Origin: Streptomyces caniscabiei
GTDB taxonomy: Bacteria > Actinomycetota > Actinomycetes > Streptomycetales > Streptomycetaceae
Assembly (NCBI RefSeq): GCF_014930365.1
Contig: NZ_JABXWI010000037.1
Location: 1-44,140 of the forward strand
Reading direction: 5' to 3'
Length of the DNA: 44,140 nucleotides
Every line of letters starts with the position of its first letter. Positions within the stretch are counted from its first letter, which is position 1. Below are positions 16,236 through 24,045 of the stretch, piece by piece. The translations under genes were made by a program, and so were the position numbers. Under the pieces are notes generated by a model. The model saw only the letters and a program-made list of their open reading frames with translations, was not told the origin of the DNA and made no database searches.

Positions 16236-16527
16236 GAGTCACCAGCCCTTCGGATCGTCCGGCCCCCGTGGTGCCCACACGCCCCCGGGCGCGGCAGAAA
16301 GCTGACCGCTCGCCGACCATTTCGCCACGTGCGCCCGCGCGTCTTAGGTCCATGTACTGAATGCGAATGGGGCCAGGGTCGGGTTCCGGACCGGCACCGC
16401 GCCGCTATCGTTGGCGCTCCGCAACGATCACCTGCGTGCCGCTCCAGACCGTCGCGGCCTGCCCGACGCGTTCCCGTGAGGTGCCGCCGGTCGCGCCCAG
16501 GTGTCGTGGACGCACCCGAGGAGAGCC

Positions 16528-16632
16528 ATGCCCAGCAGCGGCTGCACCTACATCCGCGAGGCCGACGAGCTGGAGGACGGGGTCCCCCGGCGGTTCGAGA
16601 CCGAGGGCGTCGCCCGCTCCGGTGAGCGATGA
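16528..16632 (+). CDS. Small ORF before the TetR gene (34 aa), possibly a gene remnant
   Basis: The ATG at 16528 follows a good ribosome site (GAGGAGAG) and opens a 34-residue frame starting MPSSGCTYIREADELEDGVP. It ends in TGA overlapping the ATG of the TetR gene (ATGA), so it could couple translation of the regulator. The YIREADELEDGVPRRFE segment has a faint likeness to the first strand of Rieske-type ferredoxin domains, in which case this is a fused 5' leftover of a lost gene. Evidence is limited to the ribosome site and the coupling. Confidence 0.35.
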   Translation: MPSSGCTYIREADELEDGVPRRFETEGVARSGER

Positions 16633-17216
16633 CGGGGACGCCGGACGACGTCACGGCGGAGCGGGCCGATGCCGCTCGCAACCGCGCACGGCTGCTGGAG
16701 GCGGCCGCTTCCCTGGTGGCCGAGCTGGGAGCCGAGCATGTGACCATGCACGAGGTCGCGCGGGAGGCCGGGGTCGGAAAGGGCACGCTCTTTCGCCGGT
16801 TCGGCGACCGCACCGGGCTGCTGCTGGCCCTGCTGGACGACGCCGAGGCGGAGTTCCATGAGGCGTACACCTGTGGTCCCCCGCCGCTGGGACCGGGAGC
16901 ACCGCCGAGAGACCGCCTGACGGCGTTCGGCTGCGCCCTGCTCGCGCGCACGGCCGACGACGCGGACCTGGGTGCGGCGCTGGCACGCCAGGTCCCCCTC
17001 GAACGGCGCCACGCCTCGCTCGTCGGCCGGGCCTTCCATCGGCACGTCGCGTCTCTCCTGCGGGAAGCGGGAGTCGAGGGCGATCACGACATGCTCGCCC
17101 ACACCATGCTCGCCCTGACGAACTTCGAGACGGTGGACTATCTGCGCGAGAAGAACGAGGTCACCACCGCGCGCCTCCAGGCCACCTGGGTGGACCTGGT
17201 ACGGCGGGTGACCTGA
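16629..17216 (+). CDS. TetR-family transcriptional regulator
   Basis: A 195-residue TetR-type repressor. The N-terminal helix-turn-helix (about residues 15-62) reads RNRARLLEAAASLVAELGAE, VTMHEVAREAGVGKGTLFRRFGDR. The C-terminal ligand domain is all-helical with no recognisable effector signature. The GTLFRRFGDR recognition end is typical of TetR proteins regulating a neighbouring oxidoreductase or transporter. No adjacent gene on either side is an obvious target: downstream is the convergent ABC importer, upstream only debris. It could have lost its partner in the same rearrangements that left the XRE and small-ORF remnants. Start set by ATGA overlap with the 34-codon frame. Confidence 0.85.
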   Translation: MTGTPDDVTAERADAARNRARLLEAAASLVAELGAEHVTMHEVAREAGVGKGTLFRRFGDRTGLLLALLDDAEAEFHEAYTCGPPPLGPGAPPRDRLTAFGCALLARTADDADLGAALARQVPLERRHASLVGRAFHRHVASLLREAGVEGDHDMLAHTMLALTNFETVDYLREKNEVTTARLQATWVDLVRRVT

Positions 17217-17264
17217 GCCGACGCACGACGGAACCGCGGCCGCGCATCGTGACCGGGACGCCAC

Positions 17265-18098
17265 CTACGACTCGCTCTTCTGCAGGGCGAGGTCGTCGCT
17301 GCGGTCGGTGGTCCGGGGGACGGTGTCGCCGCTGTGGTGCTTGGCGCGCTGGATCTGTTCGTAGACGTGGGCGCGCAGTTCGGCGAAGCGGGGGCTGGAG
17401 CGGGTGTGCAACTGGTCGCGCTCGTCGGGGAGGTCGATGGTCAGGTCCTCCTGCACCACCGTCGGCGACTTCGACAGGATGATGGTGCGCTGCCCGAGGT
17501 AGACGGCTTCGTCGATGTCGTGGGTGACGAACAGGACGGTGACCCCCAGCTCGTGCCACAACCGCCGGATGAGGTCCTCCAGTTCGGCGCGGGTCTGCGC
17601 GTCGACCGCGGCGAACGGCTCGTCCATCAGCAGCACCTTCGGTTCGAAGGCGACGGCGCGGGCGATGGCGACGCGCTGCTGCATGCCGCCGGAGAGCTGC
17701 CACGGGTAGGCCTGGTGGGCGTCGGCGAGCCCGACCACGTCGAGGGCGTGGTCGACCAGTTCCCTCTCGCGGGCCTTGCCGAGTTTCTTGCGGCGCAGGG
17801 GCAGGGCGACGTTGTCGCGGACGTTCATCCAGGCGAACAGGGAGCGGCCGTACTCCTGGAAGACCACGGCCATGTCGGCCGGGGGCCCGCTGACCGGGCG
17901 GCCGTCCAGGCTCACTTCGCCGCTCGTCGGGGTGAGCAGTCCCGCCATGCACTTCAGCAGGGTGGTCTTGCCGCACCCCGACGGGCCCACCAGACAGACG
18001 AGTTCGCCGGCGCCGATGTGAAAGGTCAGGTTCCGCAGTGCTTCGACGTTGCGGTTGCGGCCGGTGTAGATCTTCTGCAGGTTGCGTACGTCGAGCAT
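17265..18098 (-). CDS. ABC importer ATPase, NitT/TauT family (SsuB/TauB-like)
   Basis: A 277-residue nucleotide-binding subunit. Walker A is GPSGCGKTT (38-46), the Q-loop lies in VVFQEYGRSLFAWMNV, the signature is LSGGMQQR, and Walker B is VLLMDEPF followed by the D-loop AAVDAQTR and switch His in VTHDIDEAVYLG. The Q-loop region and the DIDEAVYL motif are typical of nitrate/sulfonate/taurine-type importers. It is the last gene of the minus-strand importer operon, 13 nt after the second permease gene. The C-terminal 40 residues after AHVYEQIQRAK are a variable, charged tail. It energises import with the two permeases and lipoprotein encoded upstream. Confidence 0.92.
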   Translation of the reverse strand: MLDVRNLQKIYTGRNRNVEALRNLTFHIGAGELVCLVGPSGCGKTTLLKCMAGLLTPTSGEVSLDGRPVSGPPADMAVVFQEYGRSLFAWMNVRDNVALPLRRKKLGKARERELVDHALDVVGLADAHQAYPWQLSGGMQQRVAIARAVAFEPKVLLMDEPFAAVDAQTRAELEDLIRRLWHELGVTVLFVTHDIDEAVYLGQRTIILSKSPTVVQEDLTIDLPDERDQLHTRSSPRFAELRAHVYEQIQRAKHHSGDTVPRTTDRSDDLALQKSES

Positions 18099-18111
18099 CG
18101 ACGTCTCCTTG

Positions 18112-18897
18112 TCAGGGGTTGCGCTGGGCCCGGCGCAGGCCGTGGTACCAGGCGAGGACCCGGTTCTCGGCGATGCGGAACAGCAGGGAGAGGACGAATC
18201 CGAGCAGGCCGAGCAGCAGGACTCCGCTCCACATCTCGGGGATGGCGAAGGAACGCTGGAACTGCACGATGGTGAAGCCGAGTCCGTTGCTGGCGGCGAA
18301 CATCTCGCTGATCACCATGAGGATGATCGCGATCGACAGCGCCTGGCGCATACCGGTGACGATCTGCGGGCTGGCCGAGCGCAGCACCAGGTGCCACAGC
18401 CGGGAGGGGCCGGTGATGCCGTAGGAGCGGCAGGTGTCGCCGAGGACCTCATCGACCGCTCGGACGCCTTCGACGGTGTTGAGCAGGATCGGCCACATGC
18501 AGCCGCTGACGACGACGAGCACCTTCATGGTGTCGCCGATGCCCGCGAACAGCATGATGACGGGGACGAGCACCGGGGGCGGGATCGCTCGGAAGAGCTC
18601 CAGGACGGGCTCCAGGACGTCGCGCACGCCCCGGTGCAGGCCGACCAGCAGGCCGAGTCCGACGCCGGCGGCCACGGCGAGGACGTAGCCGACGAGCAGC
18701 CGGACCAGGCTGGGCACGACGTCCGACAGCAGTCGTTCGCCGGTCCACACGTCCCCGAATCTGCCGAGGATCGTGGAGAGCGGGGGGACGTAGAAGTCGG
18801 TGCTGCCGGCGGTGGCGAACCACCAGACCGCGAACAGGACCGCGGGCAGTCCCAGGACCAGCCCGGCCCGCCGGGCCAGTGTGAGGACGGTCGTCAT
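18112..18897 (-). CDS. ABC importer permease, NitT/TauT family (SsuC/TauC-like), second permease
   Basis: A 261-residue inner-membrane permease with about six transmembrane segments. The frame is open far upstream, but the ATG at 18897 overlaps the stop of the first permease gene (ATGA) and begins the hydrophobic N-terminus (LVLGLPAVLFAVWWFATAG), so that start is used. The BPD_transp_1 coupling motif appears as GDTCRSYGITGPSRLWHLVLRSASPQIVTGMRQALSIA, the EAA-like loop that contacts the ATPase. FRAIPPPVLVPVIMLFAGIGD is typical of the TauC/SsuC group. With the next gene it probably forms a heterodimeric channel; two distinct permeases are less usual than the single TauC. Confidence 0.88.
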   Translation of the reverse strand: MTTVLTLARRAGLVLGLPAVLFAVWWFATAGSTDFYVPPLSTILGRFGDVWTGERLLSDVVPSLVRLLVGYVLAVAAGVGLGLLVGLHRGVRDVLEPVLELFRAIPPPVLVPVIMLFAGIGDTMKVLVVVSGCMWPILLNTVEGVRAVDEVLGDTCRSYGITGPSRLWHLVLRSASPQIVTGMRQALSIAIILMVISEMFAASNGLGFTIVQFQRSFAIPEMWSGVLLLGLLGFVLSLLFRIAENRVLAWYHGLRRAQRNP

Positions 18898-19760
18898 CGT
18901 CCCTCCCTGCGCATCGACTGGTGCCAGTGCAGTGCCCGTCGCTCGACCGCCCGGGCCACCAGGTTGACCGCGACTCCGAGGATCCCGGTGACCAGGACCA
19001 GGGCGTAGACCCTCGGCACGGCGCCGGACGTCTGTGCGACCGCCAGCTCCTTGCCCAGGCCCGGAGCGCCGATCACGAGTTCGGCGGTGATCGTCAGGAC
19101 CAGGGCCACGGTGGCGGCCAGCCGCACGCCGGTCATCACGTACGGCAGCGCGGTGGGCCACAGGACGTACCGCACCCGCCCCCAGGTGCCGATGCGGTAG
19201 CTGCGGGCGGTGTCCTCGGCGACCGGGTCGACGTCCTGGGTGCCGGCCAGCACCTGGACGAGGACCTGCCAGAAGGAGGCGTACACCACCAGCAGCAGCT
19301 TGGACTCCAGGTCGGTGCCGTAGAGCAGCACCGCCACGGGGATCAGGGCCACGGACGGGATCGGCCGCAGGAACTCGATGGTGGAGGCGGTCACCGCCCG
19401 CAGCGCCGGGACCGAGCCGATCACGACACCGGCGACCACCCCGGCCACCACGGCGATGGCCAGGCCGAGGCCCCAGCCGGTGAGGGTGTCGCCGAGCGCG
19501 GTCCAGAACACGTCCTCGCCGAGCAGCTGCCACAGGGCCCGGCCCATCTCGGAGGCGGGCGGCAGGTAGTCGGCGGAGACGAGGCCGGTGTGCGGCAGCA
19601 CCTCCAGCAGGACGACCAGCCCGGCCAGGCCCGCCAGTCCGCGCAACGGGGTGCCCGCCGAGTCCATCGCGCGCCGGACGCGGCCGTCACCCGGCCCGCC
19701 GGGACCGGTGGAGGTCCCGGCGTGCTTCGTCAGAACGGGAGTGCTCCCGGTGGCGCTCAT
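18894..19760 (-). CDS. ABC importer permease, NitT/TauT family, first permease
   Basis: A 288-residue permease with a 35-residue polar N-terminal extension, then about six hydrophobic helices beginning LRGLAGLAGLVVLLEVLP. The family segment FLRPIPSVALIPVAVLLYGT and the EAA-like loop EDTARSYRIGTWGRVRYVLWPTALPYVMTGVRL are clear. It is homologous to the following permease gene but clearly distinct, so the transporter likely uses a heterodimer. The ATG overlaps the stop of the lipoprotein gene and its own stop overlaps the second permease start, so binding protein, permease 1 and permease 2 are translationally coupled. Confidence 0.88.
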   Translation of the reverse strand: MSATGSTPVLTKHAGTSTGPGGPGDGRVRRAMDSAGTPLRGLAGLAGLVVLLEVLPHTGLVSADYLPPASEMGRALWQLLGEDVFWTALGDTLTGWGLGLAIAVVAGVVAGVVIGSVPALRAVTASTIEFLRPIPSVALIPVAVLLYGTDLESKLLLVVYASFWQVLVQVLAGTQDVDPVAEDTARSYRIGTWGRVRYVLWPTALPYVMTGVRLAATVALVLTITAELVIGAPGLGKELAVAQTSGAVPRVYALVLVTGILGVAVNLVARAVERRALHWHQSMRREGR

Positions 19761-20731
19761 GAGAACAGGGCGTCCAGGTCGGGCTTCTTGCCGCCGAAGA
19801 GGCCGTCCTGCTCGCCGAGTTCGGCCAGCTTCCGCAGGGAGGCCATGTCGTACCCGGCCGGCCAGGTCGGCAGCGTCAGGTCCTTCAGCACCCCACTGTC
19901 GATCTTGGTGTAGCCGGTGATCGTCCGACGTGCCTCGTCGGGGTGGTCGGAGGCGTACTTCAGGGACTCGGTCACCGCCTCGGTGAACTTCTTGACCAGG
20001 TCGGGGTTGTCCTGGGCCAGCTTGGTGGAGGCGAAGTACGTCGCGATGGTGAGGTTCGGGTCGGTCTCGGCGAACGGTGACGCGATGACGCGGGCGCCCT
20101 GCCCCTTGGCTATGGTCAGCGCCGGCTCGCCCATCCAGGCGGCGTCGACCTGGCCGCCGTCGAGCGCGGCCGGCATCTGGTCGAACGGCATCTCGACGAA
20201 CTTGACCTTCGAGGGGTCGCCGCCGCCCTTGCGCACCACCTCACGGACCGTGGTGTCGCCGATGTTCTGCAGGGTGTTGACCGCCACCGTCCTGCCGGCG
20301 AGCTCCGCCGCGGACTTGATCGGGCTGTCCTTCTTGACGGCGACCCCGCTGATGTCCTTGGCGGTGTCTCCGGTGGAGGAGGCGCCGTTCACCACGGACT
20401 TGATCGGTACGCCCTTGGTCTGGGCGATCATGAGCGAGGTGACGTTGCTGAACCCGAACTGGAACTGACCGCTGACCACCCCGGGGATGATGGCGGCGCC
20501 GCCCTGGGCGGCTTCCATCGTCAGGTCGATGCCCCGCTTGCTGAAGAATCCCTTCTCCTTCCCCAGGTAGAGCGGTGCCACGTCGACGATCGGGATGATC
20601 CCGACCTTGACCTCGGTGGTCTTGCCACCGTCGGACGACGAGGCTCCGGTCGTGGACGACGACGATCCACATCCGGCCGCGGCCGCGACCGTCAACACCG
20701 CTACAGCAAGCCCTAGAACGCGCCTTCGCAT
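19757..20731 (-). CDS. ABC importer substrate-binding lipoprotein, NitT/TauT (SsuA/NMT1-like)
   Basis: A 324-residue exported lipoprotein. The signal peptide MRRRVLGLAVAVLTVAAAAG ends in a lipobox with the lipidated Cys21, followed by a Ser/Thr-rich spacer. The mature domain begins TTEVKVGIIPIVDVAPLYLGKEKGFFSKRG and contains GQFQFGFSNVTSLMIAQTKG and GRTVAVNTLQNIGD, the pattern of the SsuA/NMT1 fold. First gene of the four-gene minus-strand importer operon. These proteins bind nitrate, sulfonates, taurine, pyrimidine precursors or aromatic carboxylates; the ligand cannot be read from the sequence. A partial palindrome at 20760-20795 lies in its promoter region. The nearby aromatic-degradation cluster makes an aromatic acid possible but unproven. 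Confidence 0.9.
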   Translation of the reverse strand: MRRRVLGLAVAVLTVAAAAGCGSSSSTTGASSSDGGKTTEVKVGIIPIVDVAPLYLGKEKGFFSKRGIDLTMEAAQGGAAIIPGVVSGQFQFGFSNVTSLMIAQTKGVPIKSVVNGASSTGDTAKDISGVAVKKDSPIKSAAELAGRTVAVNTLQNIGDTTVREVVRKGGGDPSKVKFVEMPFDQMPAALDGGQVDAAWMGEPALTIAKGQGARVIASPFAETDPNLTIATYFASTKLAQDNPDLVKKFTEAVTESLKYASDHPDEARRTITGYTKIDSGVLKDLTLPTWPAGYDMASLRKLAELGEQDGLFGGKKPDLDALFS

Positions 20732-20759
20732 AGGGGCCCTCCTGACAGAAAAAGTGGAG

Positions 20760-20795
20760 TGTTCGCACTGCGCACAAATCTGCGTGTGCCGAACA
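20760..20795. promoter_or_regulatory. Interrupted palindrome upstream of the ABC importer operon
   Basis: The outer arms TGTTCG (20760-20765) and CGAACA (20790-20795) are perfect inverted repeats. Inside the left half, GTTCGCACTGCGCAC (20761-20775) is itself a near-palindrome around the central C. This resembles the sites used by IclR-family regulators (GTTCG...CGAAC type). It lies 29-64 nt before the lipoprotein start on the minus strand, where an operator would be expected. No IclR gene is in the window. The assignment is pattern-based. Confidence 0.45.
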
Positions 20796-21200
20796 AGGCA
20801 AGCGGAGGTTATGTCTCCAGGTGGGGTGCGTCAATAGGCGCGCTCGAGCAACTCGCACCGCCCCGCGAGGGCCCTGCCGGACGGAGAGCCCTCCCCCCAC
20901 CGCCGGGGCCCGGCGTCCGAGACCTACCCAACTCACGCAGGTACATCCACCACGCGATCGAGCGCCAGGGCACGCACCGGCAGGCCCTCGGCGCGACGGA
21001 GGCATGACTGATCGACACTCGCCCCCTACAAGGCGAGGCGCACGGGCGACAGCTAGTGGACAATAATTCACCAAGCGAACATCCTGGCCGGAGCCGGCCG
21101 CATCGGAGCCGTCGTCGGCCCCTGGCCGTGGACGCCTGGGCGCTGCCCCGCTCGACCGCTTTTCGCTCACTCCCGCCCGCACCCGCAGAGGAGAGACACG
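20796..21200. other. Intergenic region between divergent importer and esterase genes
   Basis: This 405-nt stretch contains no convincing gene on either strand: the short open frames are Arg/Pro/Ser-rich with no family pattern. It must carry the promoter of the plus-strand esterase. An AT-rich patch (GTGGACAATAATTCACC, around 21056-21072) stands out in the GC-rich background and may be the core promoter. A ribosome site (GAGGAGAG) precedes 21201. Confidence 0.5.
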
Positions 21201-22283
21201 ATGCACACACGAACGCAGTCGGGATGGTCGCGCGGAAGGCGCGTTCCGCTGACCGTGGCGGTGGCCGCCACGGCGGGGGCCGCCGTCACCCTCGTCACCA
21301 CGGCGAGGGCCGCGACCTCGCCCCCCGGAGCGGGGAAGAAGGCGACTCCCGAGGTGCAGATCACCAAGGACCTCGCCTACGCGCCGGCCCAGCCCGCCGG
21401 CACCGAGGGCCATCTGCTCGACCTGTACGTACCGAAGTCCAGGAAGCCCGTCCCGCTGGTGATCTCGACCCGCGGCTCCGCCTGGCTGGCGGACAACGGA
21501 CGCCGGGACGCCGACAAGGTGGCCGCCCACCTCAACCCGGCCGGCTACGCCGTGGCCGGCGTGTCCATCCGCTCCACCTCACAGGCCCGCTTCCCGGCCC
21601 AGCTGCACGACGTCAAGGCCGCCATCCGCTGGCTGCGGGCCAACGCCGAGAGGTACAACCTCGACCCCGGGCGCGTCGCGATCATGGGCGACTCCTCGGG
21701 CGGCTGGGCCTCCGCGATGGCCGCCGTCACCACCGGCGACCCCGCGACGGAGGGCGACGTCGGCGTCAGCGGCCCCTCCAGCGCCGTACAGGCGGCGATC
21801 CCCTTCTACCCGCCGACCGACTTCCGCCAGATGGACGCCCACATGCCGGGCAACTGCGAGGAGTTCAACGCGATCATGGGGACCACCGGGTGCCACAACG
21901 ACCCGCGCTCCCCCGAGTCACGACTGGTCGGTCGCACCGTCCCGGACTGCACCGAGGAGCAGATCGCCCCCACCGACCCGCTCACCTACGTCGGCAGGCG
22001 CCCCGTCCCGCCGACGCTGATCTTCCACGGTGAGCCGGACGCCCTCGTCCCCTACCACCAGGGCCGTCTGCTGTTCGAGGAGCTGGCGGACAAGGGGCAC
22101 GACACCGGCATGTACTCCTTCCCGAAGGCGGCTCACGGCACGCTCTTCGAGATGCTCAGCGACGACGCGGTCCGCGAAGGCGCCTACAAGGAGACCGCGC
22201 GGAACGGCCGGACCACACCCGCCCGCCCGACCACCCCCACCTGGAACACCGTCATCGCCTTCCTTGACCGGCATCTGCGGTAG
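21201..22283 (+). CDS. Secreted alpha/beta-hydrolase (esterase, BD-FAE-like)
   Basis: A 360-residue exported hydrolase. A signal peptide (about 1-38, with ARA-ATS at the cut) carries twin arginines in WSRGRRVPL, so Tat export is possible. The catalytic nucleophile is Ser165 in GDSSGG, the acid is probably Asp in FHGEPDALVPYHQ, and the base His in KAAHGTLFE. The oxyanion region, HGGG in relatives, is here STRGSAWLADNGRRD, the looser form of BD-FAE and feruloyl-esterase-like enzymes. Four cysteines around GNCEEF, TGCHND and PDCTEE could form disulfides in the mature protein. Likely role: deacylation of plant cell-wall or other extracellular esters. Convergent with the TetR gene at 22343. Confidence 0.82.
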   Translation: MHTRTQSGWSRGRRVPLTVAVAATAGAAVTLVTTARAATSPPGAGKKATPEVQITKDLAYAPAQPAGTEGHLLDLYVPKSRKPVPLVISTRGSAWLADNGRRDADKVAAHLNPAGYAVAGVSIRSTSQARFPAQLHDVKAAIRWLRANAERYNLDPGRVAIMGDSSGGWASAMAAVTTGDPATEGDVGVSGPSSAVQAAIPFYPPTDFRQMDAHMPGNCEEFNAIMGTTGCHNDPRSPESRLVGRTVPDCTEEQIAPTDPLTYVGRRPVPPTLIFHGEPDALVPYHQGRLLFEELADKGHDTGMYSFPKAAHGTLFEMLSDDAVREGAYKETARNGRTTPARPTTPTWNTVIAFLDRHLR

Positions 22284-22342
22284 GACCGGAAAGGCCGTAG
22301 GACCCGCAAGGACCACATCGAGAACGAAGGCGGCGGCTGCGC

Positions 22343-22996
22343 TCAGGCAGCTGCGACCAGGTGATCCAGGAGCTGGGCCACGCTCGCCTCCAGGTCGGAC
22401 GGGGCGCTCTCGCGGCCGCTCAGGTGCCTCAGCAGCGCCTGTTGGAACAGCCCGTCGAAGAGCGCGTAGGCGACGGGGGACGAGACGGCGGCGGGCGCAC
22501 CGGCCAGGTCCGCGTACTGGCTGACGATGCGCCAGATCATGCGTTCCAGGCTCTGGTCGATGTCGAGGACGTCGTCACGGAACGACTCCTCGAACAGGCT
22601 CTGGTTGCGCAGGTCGTACCAGAGCCGGTGCAGGGCCGCGTCGTCACGCAGGGTCCCGGACATCGCCTCGGCGAAGCCCTTCCTGAGCGCCTGGGCCGAG
22701 TCGGCGGTGGCGACGATCCCGTCGTAGCGGGTGACGCACTCCGCCTTGTACTGCCGCACGCAGTAGGTGATCAGCTCGACCTTGTCGCGGAAGTAGTAGT
22801 GCAGGACGCCGTGCGAGAACTCGGAGTTCTGCGCGATCTCGCGGAGGCTCGTACGGGCGTAGCCCAGCTCGGACAGGGTCCGTAGCGCGGACGCGGCCAG
22901 CTGGGCCCGGCGCTCGGCGAACTTGTCGACCTGCCGCCGGGAGATCCGGTCCGCGTTCTTGCCGTCCCTGCCGTCCTTGCGCACGGTCTGCGTCAC
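22343..22996 (-). CDS. TetR-family regulator, divergent from the SDR operon
   Basis: A TetR-type repressor of about 217 residues. The helix-turn-helix reads RRAQLAASALRTLSELGYA then TSLREIAQNSEFSHGVLHYYFRDKVELITYCVRQYK, a strong match to the family including the HYYFRDK end. The C-terminal part has a TetR_C-like helical domain (LWYDLRNQSLFEESFRDDVLDIDQSLERMIWRIV). The open frame continues upstream to 23278, but that extension overlaps the operator repeats and the divergent gene. The GTG at 22996 is preferred; GTG 22984 is an alternative. It is transcribed away from the SDR/ligase operon, and the three 22-bp repeats at 23088-23153 between them are its likely binding sites. Confidence 0.85.
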   Translation of the reverse strand: MTQTVRKDGRDGKNADRISRRQVDKFAERRAQLAASALRTLSELGYARTSLREIAQNSEFSHGVLHYYFRDKVELITYCVRQYKAECVTRYDGIVATADSAQALRKGFAEAMSGTLRDDAALHRLWYDLRNQSLFEESFRDDVLDIDQSLERMIWRIVSQYADLAGAPAAVSSPVAYALFDGLFQQALLRHLSGRESAPSDLEASVAQLLDHLVAAA

Positions 22997-23087
22997 AGCT
23001 GCATTCCCGTCAACCTCTCCACCGGCCCCGCCCCGCGCGGGCTCCGCCCCCACGTTATCGCGGCCGGGACGCTCCCGCACCGATTCC

Positions 23088-23153
23088 CTTGACACTCGTC
23101 CAGTAAAACCTTGACGAGCGTCCAAGAAACTCTTGACGAGTGTCCAGAAATGG
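23088..23153. promoter_or_regulatory. Three tandem 22-bp operator-like repeats between TetR and the SDR operon
   Basis: Three 22-bp units abut exactly at 23088-23109, 23110-23131 and 23132-23153. Each begins CTTGAC and contains a GACGAGYGTCC-like core followed by an A-rich run (AGTAAAAC, AAGAAACT, AGAAATGG). The core of unit 1 (GACACTCGTC) is the exact reverse complement of the core of unit 3 (GACGAGTGTC). The array thus combines direct phasing at two helical turns with inverted symmetry. It lies 43 nt before the SDR start and 92 nt before the TetR start, ideal for repression of both genes. Each unit also contributes a TTGAC that could serve as a -35 element. Confidence 0.75.
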
Positions 23154-23196
23154 CCGACGCTGACGCCACTCAGCCATCTCGACGAGGAGAGGTTCC

Positions 23197-24000
23197 ATGA
23201 GCGTGTACGACCTGACGGGACGCAAGGCGCTGGTGACGGGCGGGGCTCGCGGACTGGGCGCGGGGATGGCGGAGGCACTGGCCCGTGCCGGGGCCGCCGT
23301 CGTCATCGGCGACATCCAGGAGGAGGCGGGCAAGGCGACCGCCGACGCGCTGCGGGAGTCCGGCGCGCACGCCGGGTTCGTCTCCCTCGACGTCACCGAG
23401 GACGCGAGCTGGGAGTCAGCGGTCGCGCAGACGGTCGACGAACTGGGCGGCCTGGACATCGTCGTCAACAACGCCGGGATCGAGATCTCCGGACTGGTCG
23501 TCGACCTCGACCCGTCCGACGTCCGCCGGATGCTCGACGTGAACATCCTGGGCACGGCACTCGGCATCAAGCACGCGTTCCGCGCGATGCGCCCGGGCGG
23601 TCCGGCAGGCGGGGGCGGCGCGGTCGTCAACATCGCGTCGGTCGCGGCGACCATCGCCTTCCCCGGCATCGCGGGCTACTCCGCGACGAAGTCGGCGGTG
23701 GACCGGCTGACCCGGGTGGCCGCGCTGGAGTCGGGCAAGCTCGGCTACGGCGTGCGCGTGAACTGCGTGTACCCCGGTCTGGTCCCGACCGAGATGGGCG
23801 CCCGCCTGGCGGCGGACATGGAGACGCTGGGGCTCTTCCCCAGCGCGGAGGCGGCGGTCGGCGGCGTGATCGGGCTGACGCCGCTCGGCCGGCTCGGCGA
23901 GGTCACCGACATGGCCGACGCCGTGGTCTTCCTCGCCTCCGACGGTGCCCGCTTCATCACCGGGGCCGGCCTGCCGGTCGACGGCGGCATGGGCATGTGA
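23197..24000 (+). CDS. SDR-family oxidoreductase
   Basis: A 267-residue classical short-chain dehydrogenase. The cofactor motif TGGARGLG is at residues 14-21, GDI at 38-40 suggests NAD preference, NNAG is at 91-94, and the catalytic Ser148, Tyr161 and Lys165 are present. The C-terminal GAGLPVDGGMGM is typical of the FabG/hydroxysteroid dehydrogenase group. First gene of a three-gene operon with a saccharopine-dehydrogenase-like protein and an acyl-CoA ligase, behind a TetR-controlled promoter. Probably it oxidises a hydroxyl on an acyl or terpenoid-like substrate. The real substrate is unknown. The ATG has GAGGAGAGG upstream. Confidence 0.87.
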   Translation: MSVYDLTGRKALVTGGARGLGAGMAEALARAGAAVVIGDIQEEAGKATADALRESGAHAGFVSLDVTEDASWESAVAQTVDELGGLDIVVNNAGIEISGLVVDLDPSDVRRMLDVNILGTALGIKHAFRAMRPGGPAGGGGAVVNIASVAATIAFPGIAGYSATKSAVDRLTRVAALESGKLGYGVRVNCVYPGLVPTEMGARLAADMETLGLFPSAEAAVGGVIGLTPLGRLGEVTDMADAVVFLASDGARFITGAGLPVDGGMGM

Positions 24001-24045
24001 CGGCCCCGCCCACCCCTCCCTCCCCTAACGAAAGGCCGACCGATC

